Below the pieces are notes generated by a model, which was given only the letters and a program-made list of their open reading frames with translations, did not search any database and was not told where the DNA came from. 64,000 nt of DNA from Sclerurus mexicanus (taxonomy: Eukaryota > Chordata > Aves > Passeriformes > Furnariidae): the NCBI GenBank assembly GCA_013396755.1, contig VWZF01003201.1, positions 310,001 to 374,000 of the forward strand. The letters run 5' to 3'. Shown here one piece after another: positions 24,301 to 38,234 of this stretch. A program made the position numbers and the translations under genes. How positions within the stretch are numbered: position 1 is the stretch's first letter; each line of letters starts with the position of its first letter.

Positions 24301-27300
24301 GTCTCCAGAGAGCAATTTTCTTGTGCTCACTGGTTTAAGTTATCATTCTACTGGTGAAAAGCACTTTGCATCTTTGTTCAGCTGGAATTGCAGTGTCACT
24401 GTGAGGGAGATGCTGAAACATGACTCAAACTGCACTAATCTACACTTTTCCCAAGGTCTCCCCTTCTCCTCCCTCCTCCGTGACCTCTTAGAGACTTTCA
24501 GATGCTGATTCAAAGGTAGATACAGACAGACTGTGGTTTTGGAAAGGCAACTTCTTCCCCACTGAGATTGCCCTCAGCTCCCACTCTTCCAGAGAAGAGG
24601 AGGCTAAGGGGAGACCTCATTGCAGACACCAACTTCCTTGTGAGGGGAAGCAAAGGGACAGACACTGATCTCTTCTCTGTGGTGACTGGTGACAGGACCT
24701 GAGGGAATGGCCTGAAGTTGTGTCAGGGGAGGTTTAGGTTGGGTATTAGGAAAAGATTCTTCACCCAGAGGGTGGTTGGGCACTGGAACAGGCTCCCCAA
24801 GGAAGTGGTCACAGCACCAAGCCTGACAGAGTTCAAGAAGTGTTTGGTCAAAGCTCTCAGGCACATGGTGTGACTCTTGGGAACAGTCCTGTACAGGGCC
24901 AGGGGTTGGACTTGATGATCCTTGTGGGTCCCTTCCAACTTGGCATATTCTGTGATTCTGATGCCCAGGCGGCAGCAGCTGATGCCTTAGTGTGGTTCCT
25001 GCCTTTCTTTCACCCCTTTAGGAGCAGCCTGCCCTGCACTGCACTTTGGTGTCTGCAGGTGCCATGGGTGACTGTGCACATCAGTCTGTGGCATCTGATC
25101 ACAAAGAAGTACTGCCAAAACCATGGTATGACTTCCTGGTCTTTGGACATGAGGTTTACTTTGACTTACTCCTGCTGACACTGACCTGCTTTTCACTGAT
25201 GCCAGTCACTTTCATGATGCTTTACCAGAACTGAGACTTCAGTGAAACAAGAAAAAACCCCACTTTCTAGAGTAGAGGGTCCAAAGTGGTACCCTGCTGT
25301 CCTCAAAACTGCCACCCAGGGATACGCAGTATCCAAAGGTATGGGCAAGCAAAATACCCTTTACTCAAATGCTCTCTGAAGGAAAATCCTTTTTTATCTA
25401 TTCACTAAACAGAACTGGATCAAGAGAAGAGCCTCAGCGGATCCATTGGCTCCATCTCTGAGATTCTCCACTTTTTCATTGGCTCACACTGCACTCGAAA
25501 TTGAATTTTCCAACTAATGTAGTTTAGAAGAGGAACAAGAACAGTACTAACAACCTTAGAGCCAGAAAGATTGATTTAATCTTTCCCAACCATTTCTGGC
25601 CACTGATGTACCGAAATTTACAGACAGCTATTTCAGAGCAGAAGTTAAGCTTCTCATGCTCAAATCACATGTGGTCTCGCCCCTTGGAAAAGTTTGCTAC
25701 ATAGTCAGGCATCCTGTTCAGGGACACAGGAGGAGACCCTGAAGTCCCTTGGGGGTCAGCAGCTTTGGTGGTGTAGAGCCTGTGGAGGTGTCAGGCATAT
25801 TTCTGGAGGGCAATGTTCTAGTTTGGAGGAATGTGGCCATGATCAGAAAAACAGGCAAATGTCTCTGAAGGCACATTTGAAATACATCATGAAGGCATGG
25901 GAGAGGGAAAGGATGATGCTCTTCCAAGAGCTGGAGTCTGCAAACTCAGGCATATAATGAAAGCCTACAAACTTGCTTTGGTCAGGGATTTCCTCAGGTC
26001 ATTGTTATACCTCACCAGAGATGGATTAGTTATTTGAACAAGAAAACCTTGTAAAGCCTATGCCAGCTAAAGAGAGGAAAAAAAAATCCCCGTATTTTGC
26101 TTTAATTCCAGAGCAAGATGCTTTGCCAGCTGATGCCTGCATTTCCCTTTGCATTCATCTCATGAAATCTTGTAGTGAAACCTCTGGAAGAAACACACCA
26201 GAAAGCCCAGCTGTGCAAATGCAGCATAGATAAAGCCAGGGCCCCTGAACACTAAAGGAGCTTCTCTCCCTTTTGCACAGCATGTTACTCCAATTCTCTG
26301 CATCCCACCTAACTCCCATCTTAGCATGACAACAGCTGCTCCTTCCATAATGTTCCCCATCACTGGCTTTTTTTTGCCTTGCAATGGCTCTCCACTTCCT
26401 TTTTATCTCATTTTACAGAATAATAGAGAGTAAGGCTGGGAGAGATCTCAAAGTGTCATGTAGGCAAGATCAGCTGAAAGATCAATTTCACATAAACCAT
26501 TTCCTCACAAGTGCGTATCTACCTAACCCTTCAAAGACAGGTCTCAGTCTCCCTAGGCAACCTATCCTATGGCATGGCTCTTTTTTTTCAGCTTTTTTTT
26601 TTTTAGCCTGTTGGGTAAGTTAAATCTTCCTTGTTCCAATTTAAATCCTTAACTACTTCTCCTACACACTATGGACACGAGCAGATTACTCATAGTCTCC
26701 TTGCCTGTTATGCATTTGAAGACTTACACAATGTTTTCCCTATTTTTTTTTAACTCCTCTGATTAATAATATTCTCTAGATTGCTCTTGCTTTTGTAAGA
26801 ATTGTCCTAATTTGATTCAAATCTTCTCCAAATATGCTGCTCAAAACTGGCACTTGAGACAAAATGGTTTTACCGTCAGCTGAAGTGGAAGGACTATGCC
26901 ACTTCACCTGAAATGGCTTCTTGTACACATCAGTCAGTGCCCCTTAACTTCCACAGACTCCAAGAGAACCACTAGCAGCTCAAGGACTGCTAGCCCATCT
27001 TCTCTAAGTATCCTAGGACAAACTTCATTAGGATCTTCAAACCCACACAGTTGAATTGATGTGATGCCTGCTAGCGCATCTGCCATCACATTCCCTCCTT
27101 TGCTTGCGGGCCCTGCCCTTAAACCCATCTGCAGCTTAGAAGGAAGTGAGCAATTTGGGCAGGACCAGGAAAACCAGGTGCTAATCTTCATCAGTTCCCA
27201 CAGCACTACTGCAGTATGCAGATCAGCTGCCCCTACGGAAGGTGATGTCTAGTGTTCCTCGGAGCTGAGGAACAGCTCTCTGGCTGTACAGCTGCAGACA

Positions 27301-30300
27301 CACCACCACCTGCGTCCTATTTGACCACTTTTTTACCTTCCTTCACTATTTGTGATGTCTTGGTCCTCAAAAACTGCCTTTTCAATCCATCTGCCAACTT
27401 TCCAGTGATACTGGGAACCTGGTTTCTGCCTTGATGCTGCTAGTGATGTACATCTTAGTCTCTGTGACTCCAAATCCCCCTTTGTGTTTTGTCCCATTTT
27501 CCCTGTCATACCACAGGAGCTTTGTGTAAACATCAATGTTCTTCCTCCTCTGCTTTCACCACACAATCAATACCAACAAAATGACTGCTCTGCCCAGGCT
27601 CTATTTTCTGTGCTAAGTGTAATGGTCTTATTGTTACCTGTGCTTCCATGTCTCTGTCATTCTCATGAATTTAGGATTCATCTTGCTGTTATTTCAATGT
27701 GCATTGCCTGGCACAACAGGGTTCCCAGCCCTGCAGGGATATGTCTGGAGGCTGATATTACAACAGTGTTTTTCATAAGGCAGATACTCTAATGAAGACA
27801 TCAAGCACCCTTACTCTTTCGACAAATCTCTCTGATGAGATGCCAGACATCCTAGTTATGCCAATTAGAAAGCAGCCAAATTAGGGGCAAGTATCATCCC
27901 ATAAGAGATGATATCAGAATGCCCCGTGATAGTAGGGAACAAAAGCTCTTTATCATAATCTGAAAGATTTTATACATATCTGTACAGGCCTGACTTAGGA
28001 CAGCAGAGTAGTATCACCTACAGACGATCAAGAGCTGATCTGCTTCTGGGAGAGGCTTTCTTGTATCTTTGAGCAGTTATGTTCTGCCCTTGTTTTTGTG
28101 AGAGTCTTTGCTGCAGAAAGCTAGACAGGCAGACAAGGCAGAGGAAATGCCTTATCTCCAGCAAAAAACCATCAGATGCAACCCACGCAGGATTTGCTAC
28201 CTCATCTGTCAGCCAGAATTACTGTAAGTAGTAGAAGAGGCATATTCACTATTTATTTGCTTTCCCATTGCCCAGAGATCCTTCACATCCTCCCACCTCC
28301 AACTAGATAAGGTTTCTTGGCCATATACATGCACCATTGTTCCAGCCAGAAGGACGAAAAGTGGTGAGATAATTCAGGAAAAAGCATGGTGAAGTGAGTT
28401 GGCAGTTTAATGACCTGAGACTGTCCTATGAAGCTCTTGGCACCCTAAGGGACACCAAGAGACAAGAAGCTTTCTCAGGAAGTGACTGTTCTCAAGAGAA
28501 GTGATTCTTGCACATCCTCCTTGGTTCATAACTGTCTGATCACCTTGAACAAGCTCCTCTGGTCTTATCTCATCCAGTCACAGCTTTTATGGTTCACCAC
28601 ATGGTGAAGCACAGCATTTAAGGAACTGGGTAGTCAGAGTGGAACCAAAAGTACTCAAAAAGACAATTTTAATTCCTGCTTCTACTGCACGTCACATGCA
28701 CAGCAACTAGTACAGAAGCTTTCAGCTGATCAGTGCCACTCTTAGGGAGATAACACAGTACAAAATGCAAGCAGTGGCATCGTCGGTCGGAAGCTGTGTG
28801 ACTCCACCAGACCACAACCACTGCAAATGCGCCGTGTTTCACTTCTCCTCCGGCGAAGCAGGGCCGAGCCTCTTGCTTCCACGTTGCGCTTGGGAGATCT
28901 TTTGAATAAAACTAAAATCTGGATCATATTCTTCAGTTCTTATTACAGCATGTTATTTTAAACAATGTGCTATTCAACTTGTTACTTAATAACTTCATAA
29001 GCTAATAAAGGATATTGCTGGCAGCAATTTGTCTCTCGTTCATTCACAGTTTTAACCTCGTGATTGCATCTTTCCCTGGTTTCCCTGGAGTTGGCTTGGC
29101 CTCAGGCTTTTTTTGAAAGAGAAGAACCCCTTCTACCCTTCGGGATAAGTCACCAGCAATGGAAAGATACCAGGTCAGAACTTGTCAAGCCACTCTGTGC
29201 ATCATGTCACCATGTATTAAAACCAGCAATTAGTGTAGACTGCTGAGGTATTTTGCTGCCACTGGAAACCACACCCAGAGGCTATCGAAGCCTTCCCCTG
29301 ACGTCTTTCTCACAGCCACCAAACACACATAGACAGTCACAAGACCAGCTGCTCTGTTTGCGTTCTTCACCACTTCCACAGCTTCCAGACCAACCACGAA
29401 GGATAGACTCTGAAGCCAAGTGAACAACAGCCACCTTCTCAATTCCCTCCTGCAGATCAGAATCCCCCAAGCTCTCCTCCACTGGGTCTGACAGCAGCAG
29501 GGCTGGCTGCCTCCGTGGTCCCTTAAAGGGGGAAACTCCCCTACTGCAACCCATTTAATGCAGGCATCTGTTTCCCTCAATATCTTACTGAAACAGCATT
29601 CCTGTTTTTTCCTTAGACTAAAGCTCTGATCTTACAGACAACATTTTTTCTGCCTAAATATTGTGGAAATGAATGTGTACACTTCTCATTGATAGTTGGA
29701 TATTATCATGTAATGTGTGTGACTGGTTTTGTGAACAATAAGATGAAGATAAAACATTAATCTTTATGTACAAAAGGAGATCTATGACTGACTTGTTCTT
29801 GTGCATCGGTTCTTGTGCATCACAGAAAGTGAAAGAGAAATACATACCTATTTCTGTCTATTGACAGACAGATGTACTGTGTGTATTCAAGTGTATCTGT
29901 GTATATGTGCTGCTCATAGGGATAACCCCAGCAAAGACATATTTAAACATTACCCTGAGATTTAGGAATTGACTTTGTCTTTTTCAGAGATGGCCTCAGA
30001 TATGTACCTATTTTCTTTAAACCTAAAAGCCTCTGTACACAGAAAATATAGCAGAGGCTCTTTATGACATTTCAATCTCATACCTGGAAAAGAACATCTT
30101 CTACCTGCAAGGACTGCAGAGTGATTACTCTTGCTGTACATCTGTGCAGGTGAAAGGTCAGCAGCAGAATATTAGAGCCTTTTGAAAGTCAAACCACTAA
30201 CAGCAAGCAAAGCTAGCTTGTGGATTCCCCAAGTGTTTTAAAAGCAAACATACTCAAAACTAATCCAAACAACTTTACACAGGGAGATAACACCCTCTGT

Positions 30301-33300
30301 ATGCAAGTATCATTGTTTTATAACATGGCTTATGCACGGATATTTAATTCCACACTGTTGTATCTTTGCTTATTTGTAAAACACCAGTTATTTTAAGAAG
30401 GGCTTTACAAATGCATATGGCATTTAATATATCCTGACCTGCATATTTCCCTTTGTTTATTAAAGCACCACATGCATTCGTGTCAGTATACACACCCAAT
30501 TCCTTAGTTTCAGACAAAGTATTCTAGAAGATTTTGTGAAGTATTTCTGTCATTTCTTCCTCCTCTAAGCTGCTCTGTGAGGTATTTGACTTTTGATGGG
30601 TTCTATGCCGCAGATGCCAGGACAGTCTTTTTTACACAAGAAACTGCTGTTTGCATCAAAGTGTATTTTGCTGCTGGAAAACAGCCATGTTGCAAAATAG
30701 CCTGACACAAGTGAGAAAGCAAATTCCTTTGGAAAAAAAAAAAACAAACTAAAAAAAGAAAGACAGCTTTCTTTTTAGCTGTAGCCAGGAGAGCATTAAA
30801 GCAATATCTTTCTGATGTAGAGAGAAACATTTTTCTTGTTGTTTCAGAGCCTGTATTTGCCAGACAATGCACACCAATTTCATTCACTATTACATCCATC
30901 GTCCTTCCCTGAGCTCCTTTTCTCTGTTTAGAGCACGTCTCCCTGCTACAGCTCCTTAATGGCTGATTTTTATATATCCTATTATGCACATTCACCTAGG
31001 TATTGCTTATGGTTTTGCTCTTGTAATAACCTGTTAGCATATGGTAATTGTTTCTGCCCTTTACAGGATTTATAGCAAAGTCTGTCAACTACAAACAGCA
31101 CAGTTTAACCTTTTAAATCTTGCAAGGACTTGTGCCTTTAGCTCCAGAAACTTGAAAATTACTCCTCCTGGGTTGACTAATCACAGAATATTCACACGTC
31201 CATTAAAAAGCCACCTTGCAGCCCAGCAGAGGCCAAGCAATTCCCGACTACTTCCCCAGAAAACTCTGGGGAGCAGGAGTGCTGCTTTTACCGGCTGGGG
31301 TGGTAAGCCAGCATCCCATCAGCCCTCCTGTTGCCTTTGGTACGAGGGATGCTGAGAAGCTAAAATTTGAACTGAATGCACCAAATTGCTCCTGCTGACC
31401 CCATGACACAGGAAACTGACTTTTTCAAGATGAGTGTACGTGAGAAGGGAATGCACCCCCTTACATCACCATTTCACAGCTTGTCTTCTTGTTCAGCACA
31501 GGGACTTCCTAACACAAAGTGGGAAGAAACTCCTTGATGGCATAAAGTGTCTCCTGATGGTGACCACAGCTATTTTGAAAAGGCTGATGAACTGAAGGAC
31601 TAGGAAAGGGGTGGGTGGGTGAAAGGTAGTGTTTGGTCAGATGTCTAAAGAGAAAGTTCTGCCGTGAGGTAGGAATGGCCTCAGGTCAGTTTGGAGCAGA
31701 CCGCTTTTCATTTAGAATTAAACTCTGAGTCCTGGCATGCCCTCGTATGAGAACCTGTTACCAAGCGACTCAAAGATACGTGGAACACACTGTAGCAGCT
31801 CTGTTTAAGTCAATGCAATAAGATCAATGGGGCAGTAGATAAGGAAGAAAACTGGTTACCATCACAGATCAATCTGAACCATCATGTTAAACAACCCCAG
31901 GCCATACAGATTTGGTGCAATGCTCTAAGGTGGAGAGGAACTTGTTCAAAACAGGGCTTCTTAACCCTGTTTCGAATTCCAGGTGCGTGCAGTGCTATCA
32001 GGGAGGCTGGGGCATGACTCTTGCACACAGATCCTATTTTGCAGAGGGACAGGATTCCCTTTCACCCTAGGGCTGAGGAACCACAGGAGAGGCCTAGAGG
32101 AGAAATGTGCTCCCCAGCTTCATCTCTTCCCCTTCTCCCAGCACTCACTGTCTCCTGCCCCACTCCACCTGCAGGCACCCTAGAACTCAGGGATGTGATA
32201 AAGGACTCTGTGCAGGAGCACTGGTGCTCCCACTGCTTTCCTCAGTCCCCTGCCAGACCAACACTTCTGGGCTACGTCTCCTCCTCACTTGTTCCCAGTT
32301 TGACCCTCCCCAAAACGTCAATCCGTCAGAGATTTGGGCATCACTGCAAATAATCAACTAGTCAGAGGACCACAGAGGGGAAAATGCTTTTAAAGGGAGC
32401 ACTGGAATTATATATATATACACACGTATATATATATGACATACATATTGTATCTCCTGCCTTGCCTGCAGAATGTGAGGAGGCTCTGGCTACATGCTGT
32501 AGGGACCTTGTGCAGCTGTGGATGCCAATGAATCCCCTCTTTTCAAGCTCAGAGGCTGACCTCAATCAGGGAGGGGCAACCAGATCAAGGGAGCTCTGCA
32601 GTGGCACAGAGAAACCTTGTCATTTGCTTGGCCAGCATCTTCTCCTCACATTCTTAACACCAAACCCATGATCAGACGCGTCCAGGGCAGGGAATAATCT
32701 TCTCCCACATATCAGAAGACCTAAAGATTTATTTTTTCCCTTCTTGGCTGCTCTCTGAAGTGAAGAGCAGAGGTCTTCTGCTAGAACTGCTTGAGCATGA
32801 TTCACCGAACTTGTTTACTGTCATTGCAAACACCTCAGACAGTGGCGCCACTTCCAGTTTTTTCTATTCTCTGCTGTAGCCCAAAATATATTAGTCCCCA
32901 GAGGACTGATTTTGTTTTTAAACTCTAACCCAATTATAGACAATACGGTGAAATTTAACAATCCGCAGTAGACACGAACTTACGGTCTCTCCCAGCTTTA
33001 AACTCGAGGAAGCTGCAGGTTTTTGATCTTTGTTTTAAACAAGGCATAAGTAACGATAAAGGTGGATAAAAGAATAAGAAAAGCTCACAGGAGGCAATAA
33101 ATAAATGGTGTGTTGACCATGGCAGGTAAAGATGGACCTCACTGCATTTTTGCCTCAATGCTATGGGGAAAAGGGTCTAGTGGTCTGAGTCACTCATCCC
33201 ACACAGGGCACTACACTTAATATGTGCTCCTGGCTTTCGAATTGCCATGCAGCAGCTCTAAATGGGACAGTCAGTGGCTGGATAGTCCTGTTTCCCAGTA

Positions 33301-36300
33301 CTTGCTAATGCACTTTATTTTTTGAGTGTCACTTTGAACATCCTTTAAACAATGCCCTGAAATGCAAAAATCAGAGGCAAACATCTTATTCTGTCTGCTA
33401 TTTCTTCCCTGCTTTCTGATAATCCTTTCAGCACGGGAGAATCAGGGAGTAACACTGCTGAAGGCACAGCCATGAACGGGTGCTCATCAGTGTCATGACT
33501 AACACAACAGAGCTGCCTCTCACTCTCTCACAGATAAGGTCACTCTTTGCAAGTGAAGGTAACTTTAGAAAGTTTTGGGAGGCTTACCAGGCACTTTACA
33601 AGGACTTGACACTTTCTCCAAGTCTCTCTCTTCATTTCTGGATTCAGGAGAATGTATAGCTTTGTCCTGCTTCTCCTTATTTGCAGTATTGTTTGGGATG
33701 GTTATGTTTTGCAATGCTGGCTTTTTAGGCAGTGGAGGTTTGCTGCTAAGCTGTTCAGATGACTTTGCTTTGGGTGTGATCTTTTCATTTAAAGAATCAC
33801 CAGTATTTGTATTGGCTGTTTTTTTCATCCCTGCCACATCACCTTTTAGAAAGGAAGTCAATCCCTCATTTTCTAAATTAAATTCTGCACTGTATCTTTT
33901 AATCCCTTTTGATTCTGGTGATGAGTTGTCTCTATATTTCAAGGACAGTGAGGTGGATCGAAGTTTCACTTGAAAAGGACTTTTATCATTACAGCTTGGC
34001 TGATTCTGAGATACCACCGAAGAACTGCTTGGCATCAGCACTGGATCAACAGCCGGAGAAACATAACCAGCCAAAATTCCTGTAGGTTCTGCGCTCTCAG
34101 AGTCAGACTCTGGCAGCAAAGTCTGCTTTTTGTTGCTACTTTTTTCCTCTCCCACATCTGATCCCTTCTGGAAGTCTTCTTTCCACTTTTCATTGCTTGA
34201 GGAGACCTTTTCTTTGGACAGGAAGAATCTGATGTTTAATGGGCTTTCCAGCTCTGATCTTTCTGGGAAGTGTAGGCTTCTAGTTCTTGGTCTCTCCCGT
34301 GCAGAGGAAACAGAAAACTTTCTAGAGGCACTGAGTTCATTGACTGTTTTTTCATCTTTGTTCCCCAGTAGTTCCTCTTTGTGGACCAGTGACTGACTGT
34401 TCTCCTTACCAGAAGCAGCTGCCTCTTGTGCAGTCTTTATTTTGTCTAGACAGCAGGAAGCAGATGATCCCATCCACACTGAGGAAGCAGGAAATGAAGC
34501 ATGGAAAGAGTCTGTGGGCTGGGAAGAACCCATGAAAAACCCCTTGCTGGACTCTGACAGTACAGTAAACTCTTTCTTTGCCTCTTCATTGCAGGGCATT
34601 TCCACAGGTATCTGATCATCCTTCTGTATATTTTCTTCCGACCTTCCCAAGCAAACAGCACTATTCTTACTAACTGAAGTATTTTCTTCGGATGGTATTT
34701 TATTTAGTGGAAACACAGTAGGAAGCTCCTTATTTTCTTGATTTAAAATATTGATTGACACATCACTCACATCCCCAGACAATAGAACCGGTGTTTCTGA
34801 GGAATCTTCCTGCGTTTGTACTTCTCTGTCAGGAGCGGAGTAGGAAGAGGTTGTGGAGTCTTTGTCTTCTGTCAGCAATGAGGACTCAGACTCCTCACAT
34901 GTCGTTTCCAGTGTTGGTTGACAGTCCTCTGGCTTATTATCTGGAAGCAGCTCTTCCTGTACAACAGCAGACTCAGAAGCAGACTGAGTCATCGCTGGTC
35001 TCAGAGCAGGGGGGAGGTCCTCAGGCATTCTGGGCTTTGGCCAGGAAGGCACATCCTGTGTTGCAGCTGTGCTGGGTGGCAGTTCTTGCTTGCTGGGTTT
35101 GAATACAGCATCATCCTCTTCTTCTTCTTCTTCTGGGGTACAGCTCAAATCGGTCAGAGATTCAGACAGGGTCCTCTGCAAGAAAGAAATTCAGAAAGCC
35201 CCATCACCATGTACAGTTTCACTTTTTTTCTTGTTCATCATTACATCTACAACCAGGATCTTAGAGAGGAAGGCAATCCTTGCCTCCAATGCTGAGCTTG
35301 CAGTTTTCTTAACCTACAAACTGGATGCTTTTTTTACTCAAGCAGATCCTGGAATAATGCATTTAACCAATATAAAAGCAATGAGTGACACTTCCTTCTG
35401 CACAACTAGTGCTTTCATGCCTTTGTAGATGGGAAGTTCATCAAAACAATGGCCATTGGACTGTCCTTGGCAATTGATTCCCCAGAGCATACTGCCTGTG
35501 TTGTGCTGCTCTTAGGCGAAAAGCAGCACTTGAAAGAGAAAAATCTGTCCCTTTGTATTTTGCTACTCCATACTAGCATTAAAAATAAAACAACCCATTC
35601 TTCCTAAAGCATGACTCTGAAGAGGGAAGGGCACATAGAAGGAAGAGCAAAAGCCTAACAAATCCATCCAGTTATGACACTCCATGCCAGCTGAGCATCT
35701 GCCCCATCTGGCAGTCTTGTGGCTAATCCCAGTGCCATATGGTATTACAACTTTTCCTCCTTTGTGTAGAAGTCTGTTTTTTCTTTCAAGAGTTAAACTA
35801 TTTGATAAAAGTTTATAAATTCATATGTAGTTATCTGTGAGGTCTTGTGATTAAACTTCAGGTGAGGACTGGCTAAATATACAGGATTATTTGAAAACTC
35901 AGTATTAAGCTGCTGAATATGCCTTTTCATATGGTGCCTGTATTAGCTCACTGATTCACTGTAGTTTGTTGGGTAAATATATACTTTGGATGTAAGCCCT
36001 AATTCTAAGAACACAAAACCTGCACTTTGAAGGTATTTTAGGTTCTTCCAACTTCTTGTTTTGTAAATGCAATTGCAAAAACAGAATTGCAATGCCACCT
36101 GCATTTACAGTCCGTATACATAGGAACATAAAAGCAGAAGACATCAGTTAGCCAGAAGCAAGGTGCGCAGGCAGAGTTGGGCAAGAAAATATTAAAAATT
36201 GTATTATCAAAACATGTGAACACTCTCCGTGGAAAACCAGGAGGGTTCAGTCATCTGGCAGTTCATAGGTAGTCTGGACAAAGCAATTGTATTTGAGTAA

Positions 36301-36584
36301 CAATGTTAGAGTGGAAAAGGAGGTTTGATCAGTGAATTATTGCTTTGCATGCTTTTCTAAATAATTGGCATTATCACTGCTGATCTGAAAGGTCACTCAC
36401 AGATTTTGGAAATTACAGAATATCAGCTAAGTAATATTTTGAGACAGAGGAAATAATACTTCTGGTAATAAGCAAGCTAAATTAAAGATTTTACTGTATT
36501 TAAAACATGAGAAAAACCACAAACAATAAAACAGAAATACTGTAGTAGGAGCTGCAAATTTCAGTGCTAAAAAGAAAGTAAGAG

Positions 36585-36615
<31 letters not shown>

Positions 36616-36647
36616 AAAAGAAAGAAAGAAAGAAAGAAAGAAAGAAA

Positions 36648-36726
<79 letters not shown>

Positions 36727-38202
36727 GAAGACTAAGCTATGTCCTTCATAAGATATGACAAAGAATCAGATAAATGATATTTAAAAGCCTGGTTTAAAAA
36801 ACAATGGGCTTTAATACTGCAGAGTTTTAAATATTTTTTAATAGTGTACACTTTGCTTGCTGTTGTGGAGGGGTTTTTTTTCCTGTGAAGACTTATTTCA
36901 ATTCTCTATAGTGTGTGTAAAGGATTTACAAGTTTTGGTGCAGAGAGATGTCTGAATGTAGAACACTCCTTATGTACAGAATTTGGCTCCAATTAATAGG
37001 TCAAAACTTACTCTTTCTGTACTTTCTGAAAACATTAGCCCAATTCTATTTGTGAAGTTAAAACAGCTCCTCCATTGACACTCAAAGACTCAGGATTTTA
37101 GAGGATCTTTCAGAGTGGGAAAAGTATACAAGTTGATCATAACAATTTTTTTAAAAAGTAAGAAATTAGGCTGTCAGACCAGATTCTGCATCACAAACAG
37201 GATACTAAATTTAAGAAGAAAATGTTATACAAACTGCTGCATAACGAGTTAACAGGTGAACCTGTAATATTTAATCTGTTCCTAATGTCTACTGCAGATA
37301 CACATCCTTATTAAGTACCAGCTATTAAAACATCCATACCACAATCTGACTTTGTCATATCTGAGTTTGAAATACGAAGTCCAGTAAGAACTTTCTGGGT
37401 TTGTGTCAAAGATGACACTGCTTATTTTCACAAATACCTGAGAAAATCTCATTTTGCTGGATCTCTGGTTCCGGGGTTTTATTAAAAGCTTATGTTTAGC
37501 AGCAGAATTATCCAAGAAAGCAGAAAGCTCAGGTGGAGTGTCAAAATTGGCTGTAGGTGAGATGATACTGTCAGATGTCCGGGGAGATCCAGTTTTGGCA
37601 CTTTCATGCCTAGTGAACAGCTGACCGTCTGTAGAGTGAGATCTAGAAGAAGGACCCAATGTAACCTGGAAAAAAAAAATCCCCAAATAGAGAATAAAGC
37701 AAAGAAACAAAGACATGAAAATAACAATTCTACAAATAAGTGGTCACGTTTATTGGTATTTTAACTTTGCCTCTTTTTCTTTTTGACTTCTCCTTAGAAT
37801 ACATTGCACTCAGTGTTGCATGTGATGTACTGTTAGCAATTCTGCATTTTTAGCTGCTTGAATATCATGATATACTGTCCAGTAGGAAGAAGCAAGTCAC
37901 ATTTAACTGGAAGATCTAAAGCACACAAATACATGGCCAGCATGTTTTAGAAGACAGATTTATGAAGAGTACTCTGTTACAGAACCTAAAGGGCCATTTT
38001 CCTTTCTGGGTCTGTCCTCCAGCATCTGTGTCTGGGCTCCTACCCACAGTTGTGGTGTGCTGAGCATCTTTAACTTCCTATATGTCATCAGGTCCCTTCC
38101 AACTTTATAACACCCTCCTAAGGACAAAAGAATCAAACATTGTGGCATTGACAGGTAAGTCAACTTGTGTTTTTACCTCATGTGTGTGTGTATATATATA
38201 TG

Positions 38203-38234
<32 letters not shown>

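Larger units (their letters stand above)
24167..33587 (-). other. CRACDL: CRACDL intron 7
   Basis: A 9.4-kb intron, the largest between coding exons. It holds a plus-strand CR1 3' end (24590-24962), an older minus-strand CR1 (26410-26860), an isolated CpG-rich patch near 28.8 kb and an AT/CA dinucleotide tract near 32.4 kb. No nested gene is supported. Confidence 0.7.

Noticed and set aside
38020..38120. Phrase GGTCCCTTCCAACTTTATAA resembling a CR1 3' end
   Set aside because: Only a dozen bases fit. The flanks and the expected terminal tail are missing.
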